From the NCBI GenBank assembly GCA_964349515.1, contig CAYGHG010000141.1:1-5458 (forward strand): a stretch of 5,458 nucleotides of DNA. The letters are read 5' to 3'. Both the position numbers and the translations under genes were made by a program. Source of the DNA: CAYGHG01 sp964349515. GTDB taxonomy: Bacteria; Oederibacteriota; PGYV01; CAYGHG01. The notes beneath the pieces are model-generated. The model did no database searches. It worked only from the letters and a program-made list of their open reading frames with translations, and was not told where the DNA came from. Shown one piece after another: positions 1 to 5,326 of this stretch (its first letter is position 1; each line of letters opens with the position of its first letter).

Positions 1-378
1 GTAGTGTTGAATGCCCATGGTGGGGGTATTTGTCGATGTCGGGGTTGCAGTGCTTGTCGCGGTATTTGTAGGCGTAGTAGTGCGTGTAGGAGTCATTGTC
101 GCGCTCGGAGTAGCGGTCCGTGTCGGAGTGGCTGTCGGCGAGGCTGTAAATGTAGGTGTTGTCGTTACAGTCGGAGTCACTGTTGCAGTAGGGGTTGCCG
201 TCGCCGTTTCAGTTACAGTCATAGTTGCAGACGGCGTATTAATCGGTGTAACACTATAGGTGGGTGAAATAGTATTAGTATTTGCAGGAGGCAATACAGG
301 TTGCGCAGGATTTTGCTTTGAACAGGATGACAATAACAGCGAAAGAACAAGTGCGGCAAAAACAAACTGTTTATACAT
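1..378 (-). CDS. Thr/Pro-rich lipoprotein, 3' end beyond window
   Basis: This is a predicted envelope lipoprotein, open to the left edge with 126 residues visible. It begins with a short signal peptide and a hydrophobic core (residues 5-16), followed by the lipobox L-S-S-C with Cys19 as the likely lipidated residue. A polar segment rich in Asn, Pro and Gln follows. Residues about 48-120 are a low-complexity Thr-Pro/Ala/Val linker of the T-P-T type. A new, non-repetitive region begins at about residue 121 (MGIQHY) and is cut off. Such linkers usually separate a lipid anchor from an extracytoplasmic domain, which is not visible here, so the function is unknown. The start is ambiguous. An AAAGGA at 392-397 lies 13 nt from the ATG at 378 and 1 nt from an in-frame ATG at 390. 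I prefer 378 because the 1-nt spacing would not work. An in-frame stop lies about 30 nt upstream of 390. The gene follows the oxidoreductase gene by about 57-70 nt. Confidence 0.85.
   Translation of the reverse strand, partial: MYKQFVFAALVLSLLLSSCSKQNPAQPVLPPANTNTISPTYSVTPINTPSATMTVTETATATPTATVTPTVTTTPTFTASPTATPTRTATPSATMTPTRTTTPTNTATSTATPTSTNTPTMGIQHY
19..237 (-). repeat. Low-complexity Thr/Pro linker coding tract
   Basis: This tract encodes about 73 residues made almost wholly of Thr, Pro, Ala, Val and Ser, with many T-P-T and T-A-T steps. Codons are varied (ACT, ACA, ACG, ACC), so the DNA is only a degenerate repeat. On the plus strand it reads as repeated gt-c-g-g-n-gt steps. That pattern opens long spurious Val/Gly/Ala-rich and Cys/Arg-rich frames on the opposite strand. 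The tract is likely a flexible, possibly glycosylated spacer; glycosylation is pure inference. Confidence 0.8.
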
Positions 379-447
379 AGAAGTAACCATGTCCTTTGCA
401 TAAGCTTTTGTAAAAAATCAAACCCGCAGTTTTTTTCTCTTGTTCCT

Positions 448-1524
448 TTATACTGATTCAGCCTCATCCACGAGTTCTCTTATCAGTTCCTTAACAGATA
501 CTATTTTGTCGATTCTGTGGACGTTTGACCCTGCAAATATGAAGCCCTCTTCAAAATTACCCTGCGCGGCGTTTGTCAGGGCGTTTGCAATGCAGTAAGG
601 GGATGTTTTCGGCTCGCAGGTCTTAAGGCACAAATATGAGCAGTTGAATTTGACCTCGCCCTTACCTGCCTTTTCCAAAAATTCATTTTTCAGGGCCCTG
701 CCGGGCATGCCGACCGGGCTCTTTATTAATATTATGTCTTCTTTTTTTGCGTTTACATAAGCGTGCTTAAAGGCATCTGCCGCGTCGCATTCATCGGTGC
801 ATACAAACCTGGTGCCGAGCTGCACTCCGGCCGCGCCGAGTTTGATTATTGCGGCTATGTCGCTGCCGTCATAAATCCCGCCCCCTGCGATTACGGGGAT
901 TTCCTTATTAAATATCTTTTCATATTTTCTTGTAACCTCCAAAACCTCTGCCAGCAGGTTCTCAAGCTTAGGCATTGAAGCGTCGTCTTTTAACTCGTCA
1001 AAACTGTAACCCAGGTGTCCGCCCGCGAGAGGGCCTTCCAGAACTATGGCATCCGGCACGCGGTTGTACTTACGCGTCCAGGTTTTGATAATCAGCTCTG
1101 TAACCCTGCCTGACGAGACAATCGGGACTATCTTTACGTCAGAGCCTTCCACGAGCTGCGGCAGATTTAGCGGGATGCCCGCACCGGAGAATATTATGTC
1201 AACTTTTTCCCTCACAGCCGCTTCCACCAGCGCAGGGTAAGAGGTCAGGGCTACCATTATATTGACGGCTATTATGCCTTTGGTAAGCAGCTTTGCCTCC
1301 CTGATAAAAGACACAAATTCGCTTGTATCACCTTCATCGCCCGCGGCTATGTTCTTTCGGTCCTTTACATGGTCGCTTCTGATCGCGGCGGATATCGTGC
1401 CCACAGCCCCGCAATTGGCGACAGCAGAGGCCAGCTTCGCCAGGGATATTTTTATGCCCATACCACCCTGAATTATAGGGGGATATATGTCAAGATTGCC
1501 GATTTTCAAGTGAGGTAATTTCAT
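448..1524 (-). CDS. Nitronate monooxygenase / FabK-like FMN oxidoreductase
   Basis: This 358-residue protein belongs to the 2-nitropropane dioxygenase-like TIM-barrel family, which covers nitronate monooxygenases and the enoyl-ACP reductase FabK. Family marks are visible in order. The N-terminal PIIQGGMG is at residues 16-23, GAGIPLNLP at 114-122 and PIVSSGR at 134-140. The LEGPLAGGHLG segment at 162-172 contains His170, which aligns with the catalytic or structural His of the family. The phosphate-binding loop region IAGGGIYDG is at 212-220, followed by GAAGVQLGTRF at 230-240. The C-terminal part has a cysteine cluster (Cys295, Cys299, Cys303, Cys311) seen in one subgroup of anaerobe-type members. 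Length is typical. The protein is likely cytosolic and FMN-binding. It either oxidises alkyl nitronates or reduces an enoyl-type substrate, and the sequence does not settle which. The start agrees with the usual N-terminus of the family. The ribosome site is weak (GAG 11 nt upstream), but an extended -10 promoter sits just before it. Confidence 0.9.
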   Translation of the reverse strand: MKLPHLKIGNLDIYPPIIQGGMGIKISLAKLASAVANCGAVGTISAAIRSDHVKDRKNIAAGDEGDTSEFVSFIREAKLLTKGIIAVNIMVALTSYPALVEAAVREKVDIIFSGAGIPLNLPQLVEGSDVKIVPIVSSGRVTELIIKTWTRKYNRVPDAIVLEGPLAGGHLGYSFDELKDDASMPKLENLLAEVLEVTRKYEKIFNKEIPVIAGGGIYDGSDIAAIIKLGAAGVQLGTRFVCTDECDAADAFKHAYVNAKKEDIILIKSPVGMPGRALKNEFLEKAGKGEVKFNCSYLCLKTCEPKTSPYCIANALTNAAQGNFEEGFIFAGSNVHRIDKIVSVKELIRELVDEAESV

Positions 1525-1555
1525 TTTTTATTATTCTCGCTTTCCATTTTTTTTT

Positions 1556-1564
1556 ATTATACCA
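1556..1564 (-). promoter_or_regulatory. Extended -10 promoter for the oxidoreductase gene
   Basis: On the minus strand this reads TGGTATAAT, a perfect TATAAT hexamer (1556-1561) with an upstream TGn extension (1562-1564). No good TTGACA-like -35 box lies at the right distance, which is usual for extended -10 promoters. Transcription would start near 1549 and leave a leader of about 25 nt before the ATG at 1524. The site lies in a 155-nt gap after the SUI1-like gene, so the oxidoreductase is probably transcribed at least partly on its own. Confidence 0.6.
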
Positions 1565-1591
1565 AATTTGCAGACAATAAAGTTATGAATT

Positions 1592-1610
1592 CTGAAATTA
1601 AAATTTTCAG
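1592..1610. repeat. AT-rich inverted repeat upstream of the promoter
   Basis: CTGAAA and TTTCAG form perfect 6-bp arms around a 7-nt AT-rich centre. The repeat lies roughly 43-61 nt upstream of the predicted transcription start of the oxidoreductase gene, a usual place for an activator site. No run of U follows on either strand, so it is not a factor-independent terminator. It could also be a chance palindrome in AT-rich DNA. Confidence 0.35.
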
Positions 1611-1679
1611 TAAGAAAAAAGTGGCAATGTAAATACACGTTAGTTTATTTGGGTTTATTAAGCAGGCGGGCCTATTCTC

Positions 1680-1907
1680 TTATTTTTTAATCGTAAGCCT
1701 TATACGCTCCATTACCTGCTCCCGCTTGTCGCCTTGTATTACTATTAAACCGTCTTTTACGGACCCGCCGCAGGCAAGCCTCGTCTTAATCTCTTTGGCA
1801 ATATCTTCAAGACGCGCCGAGCCATAAGTATGAAGCCCTTTAACTATGGTCACGGTTTTTCCCCCGCGCTTTTCCGTGAATACTTTCACCTGAGGCGCTT
1901 CACCCAC
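1680..1907 (-). CDS. SUI1/eIF1-family YciH-like protein
   Basis: This 75-residue protein matches the SUI1 domain shared by eukaryotic eIF1, archaeal aIF1 and bacterial YciH. Two family signatures are visible. GGKTVTIVKGL is at residues 15-25, and CGGSVKDGLIVIQGD at 46-60 is the most conserved stretch. The family acts on the small ribosomal subunit and on start-codon fidelity in eukaryotes and archaea; the bacterial role is less settled. The protein is shorter than Escherichia coli YciH (about 108 residues). It is nearly only the core domain, and it lacks the usual Gly-x-x-Val-Lys tail, ending in a basic TIKK. The start is GTG, supported by AAAGGA 9 nt upstream. An in-frame TAA lies just above it and leaves no room for a longer N-terminus. 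The neighbouring genes give no clear functional hint. Confidence 0.85.
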   Translation of the reverse strand: MGEAPQVKVFTEKRGGKTVTIVKGLHTYGSARLEDIAKEIKTRLACGGSVKDGLIVIQGDKREQVMERIRLTIKK

Positions 1908-1916
1908 TATTTCATA

Positions 1917-1922
1917 TCCTTT
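1917..1922 (-). promoter_or_regulatory. Ribosome binding site for the GTG start
   Basis: AAAGGA on the minus strand lies 9 nt before the GTG at 1907. It decides the start, because an ATG between the two (frame-shifted) leads at once to a TAG stop. Confidence 0.6.
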
Positions 1923-1937
1923 TATTTATATTTTTAT

Positions 1938-1969
1938 CTTACACCTTCACACCTTTACACCTTTACACT
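1938..1969. repeat. 8-bp tandem repeat, four units
   Basis: On the plus strand four 8-bp units stand end to end: CTTACACC, TTCACACC, TTTACACC and TTTACACT, with consensus TTTACACC. On the transcribed strand they read GGTGTAAA, so each unit resembles a Shine-Dalgarno core (AAGGTG). The array fills about half of the 69-nt gap between the BaxI_1-type gene and the SUI1-like gene. It sits about 30 nt upstream of the GTG start. Its function is unknown, and copy number may vary by replication slippage. Confidence 0.8.
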
Positions 1970-1976
1970 TATCTTT

Positions 1977-2732
1977 CTATCTCCTCGACTGCAGCTTCGC
2001 CAGCAGGTGCAGTATTTCTATGTACAGCCATATAAGGGTAACCATAAGGCCGAACGCGCCGTACCACTCCAAATGTTTTGGCGCCCCTTTTTCCACGCCC
2101 TTTTCTATGAAATCAAAATCCAGCACGAGATTCAAAGCCGCTATAGTCACCACCACGAGGCTGAAAATTATCCCTATCGGCCCGCTGTCGTGGATAAAAG
2201 GCATATTTATGCCGAACAGCCTCAGCACTATTGAAACTATGTATATGAGCAGAATTGCACCTGTTGCGGCCACAACTCCGAGCTTAAAATTTTCCGTAGC
2301 CTTTATCAGCCCCGACGAGTAAGCCATGAGCATGCAAAAAAGCGTTCCAAAAGTAAGCGCCACAGCCTGTATCACTATCCCCGGATACATTGACTCAAAA
2401 AGCGCGGACAAACCGCCTATGGCAACGCCCTGCGCAATCGCGTAAAGCGGCGCGGTAACGGCCGCCCACTCCTTTTTAAAAATAGTAACGAGCGCCAGTA
2501 CAAGCCCTGCAATCAGCCCTCCATAGACATAAGCCATGATATTAAAGGCCTCTTTGGCCTCAAAGGCAACAAAGAACTTTCTCCACACAAAAACAGCAGC
2601 CGCCACGAGCAGGAACAGCATTATTCCGGTCTTGCTGACCGTCCCCGAGAGCGTCATCGGTTCTCCTGCGTAGCTTCTGTCTGTTTCAAAAACCTTCTCA
2701 TTTAAAGCCGGATTTGCGGACCTGATTGACAT
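1977..2732 (-). CDS. Bax inhibitor-1/YccA-type membrane protein (BaxI_1)
   Basis: This 251-residue integral membrane protein resembles the bacterial BaxI_1 branch of the Bax inhibitor-1/TMBIM superfamily. The N-terminal tail RSANPALNEKVF (4-15) and the following T-x-S-G-T-V-x-K-T-G segment (27-36) are typical of that branch. Seven hydrophobic segments are visible at about 36-50, 63-84, 91-111, 119-139, 150-172, 185-206 and 223-245. The acidic LDFDFIEKG stretch (204-212) before the last helix matches the conserved region that carries the pH- and calcium-sensing acidic residues in related proteins such as Bacillus YetJ. Equivalence residue by residue is inferred. The protein probably lies in the inner membrane; related proteins act as calcium leak channels, but the bacterial role is poorly known. 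The start has a strong GGAGG at 2738-2742, 5 nt upstream. The gene follows the propeller gene by 48 nt with no clear promoter between. Confidence 0.9.
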   Translation of the reverse strand: MSIRSANPALNEKVFETDRSYAGEPMTLSGTVSKTGIMLFLLVAAAVFVWRKFFVAFEAKEAFNIMAYVYGGLIAGLVLALVTIFKKEWAAVTAPLYAIAQGVAIGGLSALFESMYPGIVIQAVALTFGTLFCMLMAYSSGLIKATENFKLGVVAATGAILLIYIVSIVLRLFGINMPFIHDSGPIGIIFSLVVVTIAALNLVLDFDFIEKGVEKGAPKHLEWYGAFGLMVTLIWLYIEILHLLAKLQSRR

Positions 2733-2780
2733 TTTTGCCTCCGTTTGACTGCTATATTTTTACTTTTAAACTTTCAGTTT

Positions 2781-4163
2781 TCATTTATATGACAGCCGGA
2801 CATCATCCCACCACGCAGTTCCCGGCCCTACGAGCGAAAGCACAATACCTATGACTGCCGCGTTTTCAGGCACAGGCGAGGTAATGATAATTTCCGTCCA
2901 TTCGCTGCCGCCTTTAAAAATCCGGGAATTGACTCCGCCCCGCAGGCCTCTGTCCCGGTTTACGAAGTTTATTGACATTCCGGCGCCCTCTTTGACATCT
3001 TTGGTTCTTATCATACACGAAAGTACAACGCTTTTCGCCCCTTTTTTAACCTTCAGATACTGCCCCCAAAACCTGTTCTGCCCCTCCCCGCCTACGCCGT
3101 CAATCCTGAAAGAAACATCACCGGAGAATTTTATATTTTTGTCAGCAGACCAGGTGCCGCCCTCAGGCGAAACCAGGTCACAGACATACCAGTGTTTGGG
3201 AAGCCCTTTTGCATTAAGCTGTTCAGCCCCTCCGTTTTTAACCTTTGAAGGCAGTTTCAGCCACATCAGCAGCTCGTTGCTGCGCTGAAATTTCCAGACA
3301 ACATTACCCTGCCTGTCCACTTCTATCAATTTTCCCCTCTGCGCGTCAGCGATTAGAATATTTCCGCTTTCCAGCTCATCTGCCTGATAGGGCCAGGCAA
3401 GCACGCCTTTCCCGAATTCAAAAACTGTTTTGCCGTCAGGCGCCACTTCAAGAACGCGGTTATTGTTTGAGTCGGCTATCAGCGTATTTCCGCTTTTCAG
3501 CCTCCGGGCGTGCCTCGGCCAGTTTAAGCCGTTTTTGTATTCCCAGACAGTCTTTCCTTTTCGGTCCACTTCTATGATCCTGTTACCGTCGGAATCAGAT
3601 ATCAGAGTATTGCCGTTTTCCAGCCTGACCGGCGCGTGCTGAAGCCGCAGTTTTTTATAAACCCAGACTGTATTGCCCTGCCAGTCCGACTCTATCACAG
3701 AGCTGCTGTATCTGGAGCTTATCAGCAGGTTTCCCTCAGGGGTTTCCATGACGAAATTTGGGTAATCCATTTTAGTGCCGTCTGAGTAAAGCCCGGTTCC
3801 ATTGTTCCAGTTTTCGCTTGAAAATATAATTTCGCCGGCCTTGTTAACCTCTATCAGGCGGTCGTTGTTTGTGTCGGGAATCAATATGTTGCCGTTTTGC
3901 CGCATTACCGCGCTGTGGGCAAATGATATGCCCTTTTCATATTTCCAGAGTACTTTTCCCTTTTTGTTTATGATGAATACTTTTGAGCCGGTATTTGTCC
4001 ACAGCGCGCCGCCGCCGTCGGTTACGAGTATGTTCCCGTCAGGCAATACCTGAAAACCGAGCGCGCGCTGGTAGTGAAAGGAATTAAGTGAAAAAAATAA
4101 TAGGGCTGTTATGATACACGCGGATAAAAACGCGGCTGTTAACAATAAGGCTTTTTTATTCAT
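2781..4163 (-). CDS. Six-repeat beta-propeller (ASST-like) with C-terminal beta-sandwich
   Basis: This 460-residue exported or membrane-anchored protein has a hydrophobic segment at residues 5-27. Six repeats follow, each with a G-N-x-L-I/V core: at 43, 91, 144, 184, 225 and 267. Each leads after about 12-25 residues to an I/L-x-E/N-V/D-x-x-G-x-x-V/I-W/F strand pair. Spacing is 40-53 residues, which suggests a six-bladed propeller. His83, His176 and His218 precede blades in the H-A-x-R-L-x-x-G-N-T-L-I pattern typical of arylsulfotransferase-like propellers, but sulfotransfer is not shown. Residues about 320-460 form a different domain, like carbohydrate-binding jelly-rolls, ending in the familiar W-W-D-D-V-R-L strand. 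A lipobox-like L-S-A-C is at 13-16, but the hydrophobic stretch runs on past the Cys, so an uncleaved anchor or ordinary signal peptide is also possible. The gene begins 5 nt after the preceding lipoprotein stop with only a weak ribosome site, which suggests translational coupling. Confidence 0.85.
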   Translation of the reverse strand: MNKKALLLTAAFLSACIITALLFFSLNSFHYQRALGFQVLPDGNILVTDGGGALWTNTGSKVFIINKKGKVLWKYEKGISFAHSAVMRQNGNILIPDTNNDRLIEVNKAGEIIFSSENWNNGTGLYSDGTKMDYPNFVMETPEGNLLISSRYSSSVIESDWQGNTVWVYKKLRLQHAPVRLENGNTLISDSDGNRIIEVDRKGKTVWEYKNGLNWPRHARRLKSGNTLIADSNNNRVLEVAPDGKTVFEFGKGVLAWPYQADELESGNILIADAQRGKLIEVDRQGNVVWKFQRSNELLMWLKLPSKVKNGGAEQLNAKGLPKHWYVCDLVSPEGGTWSADKNIKFSGDVSFRIDGVGGEGQNRFWGQYLKVKKGAKSVVLSCMIRTKDVKEGAGMSINFVNRDRGLRGGVNSRIFKGGSEWTEIIITSPVPENAAVIGIVLSLVGPGTAWWDDVRLSYK

Positions 4164-4168
4164 TAACG

Positions 4169-4696
4169 TCAGTACCCTACGAACCTGAAATCAACGGAAA
4201 AACTGTCGCCGGCGGCAACTGTAACCGCGGTTTTTGTAGTGTAAACATACCATCCGGAATTAAATGTGTGATCATTTGGCAAAGTATCCCACGGTCCGTT
4301 ATTAAGCTTGCAAAAAGTACCTAATAAAACCTCATGTATCACGGCAACTATGTCATAGGTCCCGGGCAATACATCAGTAAATATGAATTCGCCGAGAGAA
4401 TCCGTTACACATGTATCAACCGCGGCACTGCCCTGCCATAACCTGACCTCAGCACCCTGGTGAGGGTTGTATGTAACCTGTCCGTCAATCTGCTTGTAAA
4501 CAGAACCGTAAATCTCGGCATAAACAGCCGGAGTCACAGTTACTGTCGGTGTCATTACCGGCGTTGCTGTTGCAGTTACGGTGACAGCAGGAGTCCCCTG
4601 CGGTATAACCGGATTTGAACCACTGTCTGTTTCAGAACATGAATAGGCTGACAACATTACTGCAATAGCCAAAAATATAACTGCGTATTTTTTCAT
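4169..4696 (-). CDS. Lipoprotein with Thr/Pro linker and carboxypeptidase-regulatory-like domain
   Basis: This 175-residue predicted lipoprotein has a signal peptide at 1-19 with lipobox A-Y-S-C and likely lipidated Cys20. A Thr/Pro/Val linker covers about 35-57. Residues about 60-120 resemble a small beta-sandwich of the carboxypeptidase-regulatory or SdrD-B type. The cues are IYGSVYKQ (62-69), then a V-T-D-S-x-G-E-F-x-F turn (97-106) and LPGTYDIVA (110-118). The C-terminal part contains KLNNGPW (130-136) and ends TKTAVTVAAG...VDFRFVGY. It is a clear paralogue of the lipoprotein upstream (4712-5188), and the two differ mainly in the linker. An excellent AAAGGAG (4703-4709) lies 6 nt before the ATG. 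The gap to the upstream gene is 15 nt and to the downstream propeller gene 5 nt, so the three are likely cotranscribed. The molecular role is unknown; a cell-surface structural or adhesive part is an inference. Confidence 0.85.
   Translation of the reverse strand: MKKYAVIFLAIAVMLSAYSCSETDSGSNPVIPQGTPAVTVTATATPVMTPTVTVTPAVYAEIYGSVYKQIDGQVTYNPHQGAEVRLWQGSAAVDTCVTDSLGEFIFTDVLPGTYDIVAVIHEVLLGTFCKLNNGPWDTLPNDHTFNSGWYVYTTKTAVTVAAGDSFSVDFRFVGY
4181..4195 (-). repeat. 15-bp repeat shared with 4724-4738
   Basis: The same 15 bases occur at 4724-4738, in both cases coding the near-terminal V-D-F-R-F segment of the two paralogous lipoproteins. This is direct DNA-level evidence for duplication, or for strong constraint on that tail. 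Confidence 0.7.
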
Positions 4697-4711
4697 TATA
4701 AACTCCTTTGT

Positions 4712-5188
4712 TTAGTATCCCCAGAACCTGAAATCAACAGCAGCGGTTTCTCCCCCGGCTACTGTAACAACGGTTTTCGTCATATAAGTATATGAATATC
4801 CCTCAATGCTTGATGAGTTTATCGATTCCCAGGTCCCGTTGTTAAGCCTTGCCTCAGTTCCATAAATGTAAGGCTCCGCTCTTAAAGCAACATCATAGGT
4901 ACCCGGGTTTATGTTGACGAACGCATAATCACCGTTACTGTCTGTCGCTGTCGCGGTTAACACGGCAGCTGACTGCACCAGATCAACTCTGCCGGTAGTG
5001 TAAGCAAAATACGGGTTAGCGGAATCACAACAGAGTTGTTTTGAGACATTTCCGTAAATTGACCCGTAGTTCGGATTCTGGGTGGGCACAGGTGAAGGGC
5101 CTCCTGTGTTTTCGCTTGTGCAGGAAAATGATACAAACGCAGCAGAAAGCGCAATAAATAATAAAACAGCGGATGTTTTAGTTTTCAA
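4712..5188 (-). CDS. Paralogous lipoprotein, carboxypeptidase-regulatory-like, TTG start
   Basis: This 158-residue predicted lipoprotein has a signal peptide at 1-22, with F-S-C as the lipobox end and Cys23 as the likely lipidated residue. A short Pro-rich stretch (30-40) replaces the long Thr linker of its neighbour. Residues 43-102 form a carboxypeptidase-regulatory-like fold: IYGNVSKQL (44-52), T-D-S-N-G-D-Y-A-F (82-90) and NPGTYDVAL (94-102). Blocks shared with the protein at 4169-4696 are IYG-V-KQ, TDS-G-F, PGTYD, LNNG-W and the C-terminal 26 residues, of which 17 are identical. Adjacent Cys53-Cys54 have no counterpart in the paralogue. The start codon is TTG. It is supported by AAGGAG 7 nt upstream and by an in-frame TAG directly before it, so no longer form is possible. 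This is the first gene of the minus-strand run, and a TTGACA promoter lies just upstream. The function is unknown. Confidence 0.85.
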   Translation of the reverse strand: MKTKTSAVLLFIALSAAFVSFSCTSENTGGPSPVPTQNPNYGSIYGNVSKQLCCDSANPYFAYTTGRVDLVQSAAVLTATATDSNGDYAFVNINPGTYDVALRAEPYIYGTEARLNNGTWESINSSSIEGYSYTYMTKTVVTVAGGETAAVDFRFWGY

Positions 5189-5195
5189 CTAAGTA

Positions 5196-5201
5196 CTCCT
5201 T
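5196..5201 (-). promoter_or_regulatory. Ribosome binding site for the TTG start
   Basis: AAGGAG on the minus strand lies 7 nt before the TTG at 5188. With a TAG codon in frame immediately before the TTG, this fixes the unusual start. Confidence 0.75.
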
Positions 5202-5215
5202 ATCTTTTTATACAA

Positions 5216-5242
5216 TTTATATCCGTAATGATTCATTGTCAA
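5216..5242 (-). promoter_or_regulatory. Promoter for the lipoprotein-propeller operon
   Basis: On the minus strand a perfect TTGACA (5237-5242) is followed after 15 nt by TATAAA (5216-5221). A weaker TAAATT lies at the better 17-nt spacing. Transcription would begin near 5209, leaving a short leader of about 20 nt. The site is back to back with the plus-strand promoter. Confidence 0.6.
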
Positions 5243-5273
5243 GTTTTTTGTTATTATTTTTCCTTTGTAAACA

Positions 5274-5302
5274 TTGACTTTCCACATAATGTGCTATATC
5301 AT
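5274..5302 (+). promoter_or_regulatory. Sigma-70-type promoter for the divergent lipoprotein
   Basis: TTGACT (5274-5279) and TATCAT (5297-5302) each match the consensus at five of six positions and are separated by the ideal 17 nt. Transcription would begin near 5309, with a leader of about 18 nt before the ATG at 5327. The -35 box is only 31 nt from the -35 box of the opposite promoter, so the two could share regulation. Confidence 0.7.
5283..5293. promoter_or_regulatory. Palindrome in the promoter spacer, possible operator
   Basis: CACAT-A-ATGTG is a perfect 5-bp inverted repeat about a single base. It sits wholly between the -35 and -10 boxes of the plus-strand promoter, where a bound repressor would block RNA polymerase. 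The arms are short and no regulator is encoded nearby, so chance cannot be excluded. Confidence 0.35.
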
Positions 5303-5316
5303 TATAAAAAATGAAC

Positions 5317-5322
5317 GGAGGG
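5317..5322 (+). promoter_or_regulatory. Ribosome binding site of the plus-strand lipoprotein
   Basis: GGAGGG lies 4-5 nt before the ATG at 5327. It is strong and rules out the earlier ATG at 5311, which lies upstream of it and is in a different frame. Confidence 0.75.
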
Positions 5323-5326
5323 TTCT

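Noticed and set aside
4..267. Plus-strand frames rich in Cys/Arg/Ser or in Val/Gly opposite the lipoprotein
   Set aside because: They are the mirror of the Thr/Pro repeat codons. They have repetitive composition and no ribosome site, while the minus-strand frame has a signal peptide and lipobox.
405..440. Possible terminator after the oxidoreductase gene
   Set aside because: A 4-bp AAAC/GTTT stem before a T run is too weak, and the lipoprotein follows closely.
219..467. Minus-strand frame of 82 residues overlapping the end of the oxidoreductase gene and the lipoprotein start
   Set aside because: It runs out of frame through the lipoprotein signal-peptide region, shows no family features and overlaps two well-supported genes.
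1830..2322. Plus-strand frames across the SUI1-like and BaxI_1-type genes
   Set aside because: They are antisense shadows with no ribosome site or recognisable motifs; both opposite genes have clear family signatures.
2733..2780. Separate promoter for the BaxI_1-type gene
   Set aside because: The gap is AT-rich, but no pair of boxes at a fitting distance could be defended.
2851..3642. Plus-strand frames opposite the propeller gene
   Set aside because: They mirror a repetitive coding sequence and have Pro/Ser/Phe-rich, low-information composition.
4957..5154. 65-residue minus-strand frame inside the TTG-started lipoprotein
   Set aside because: It is a frame-shifted shadow; the lipoprotein frame has the signal peptide, lipobox and a paralogue next door.
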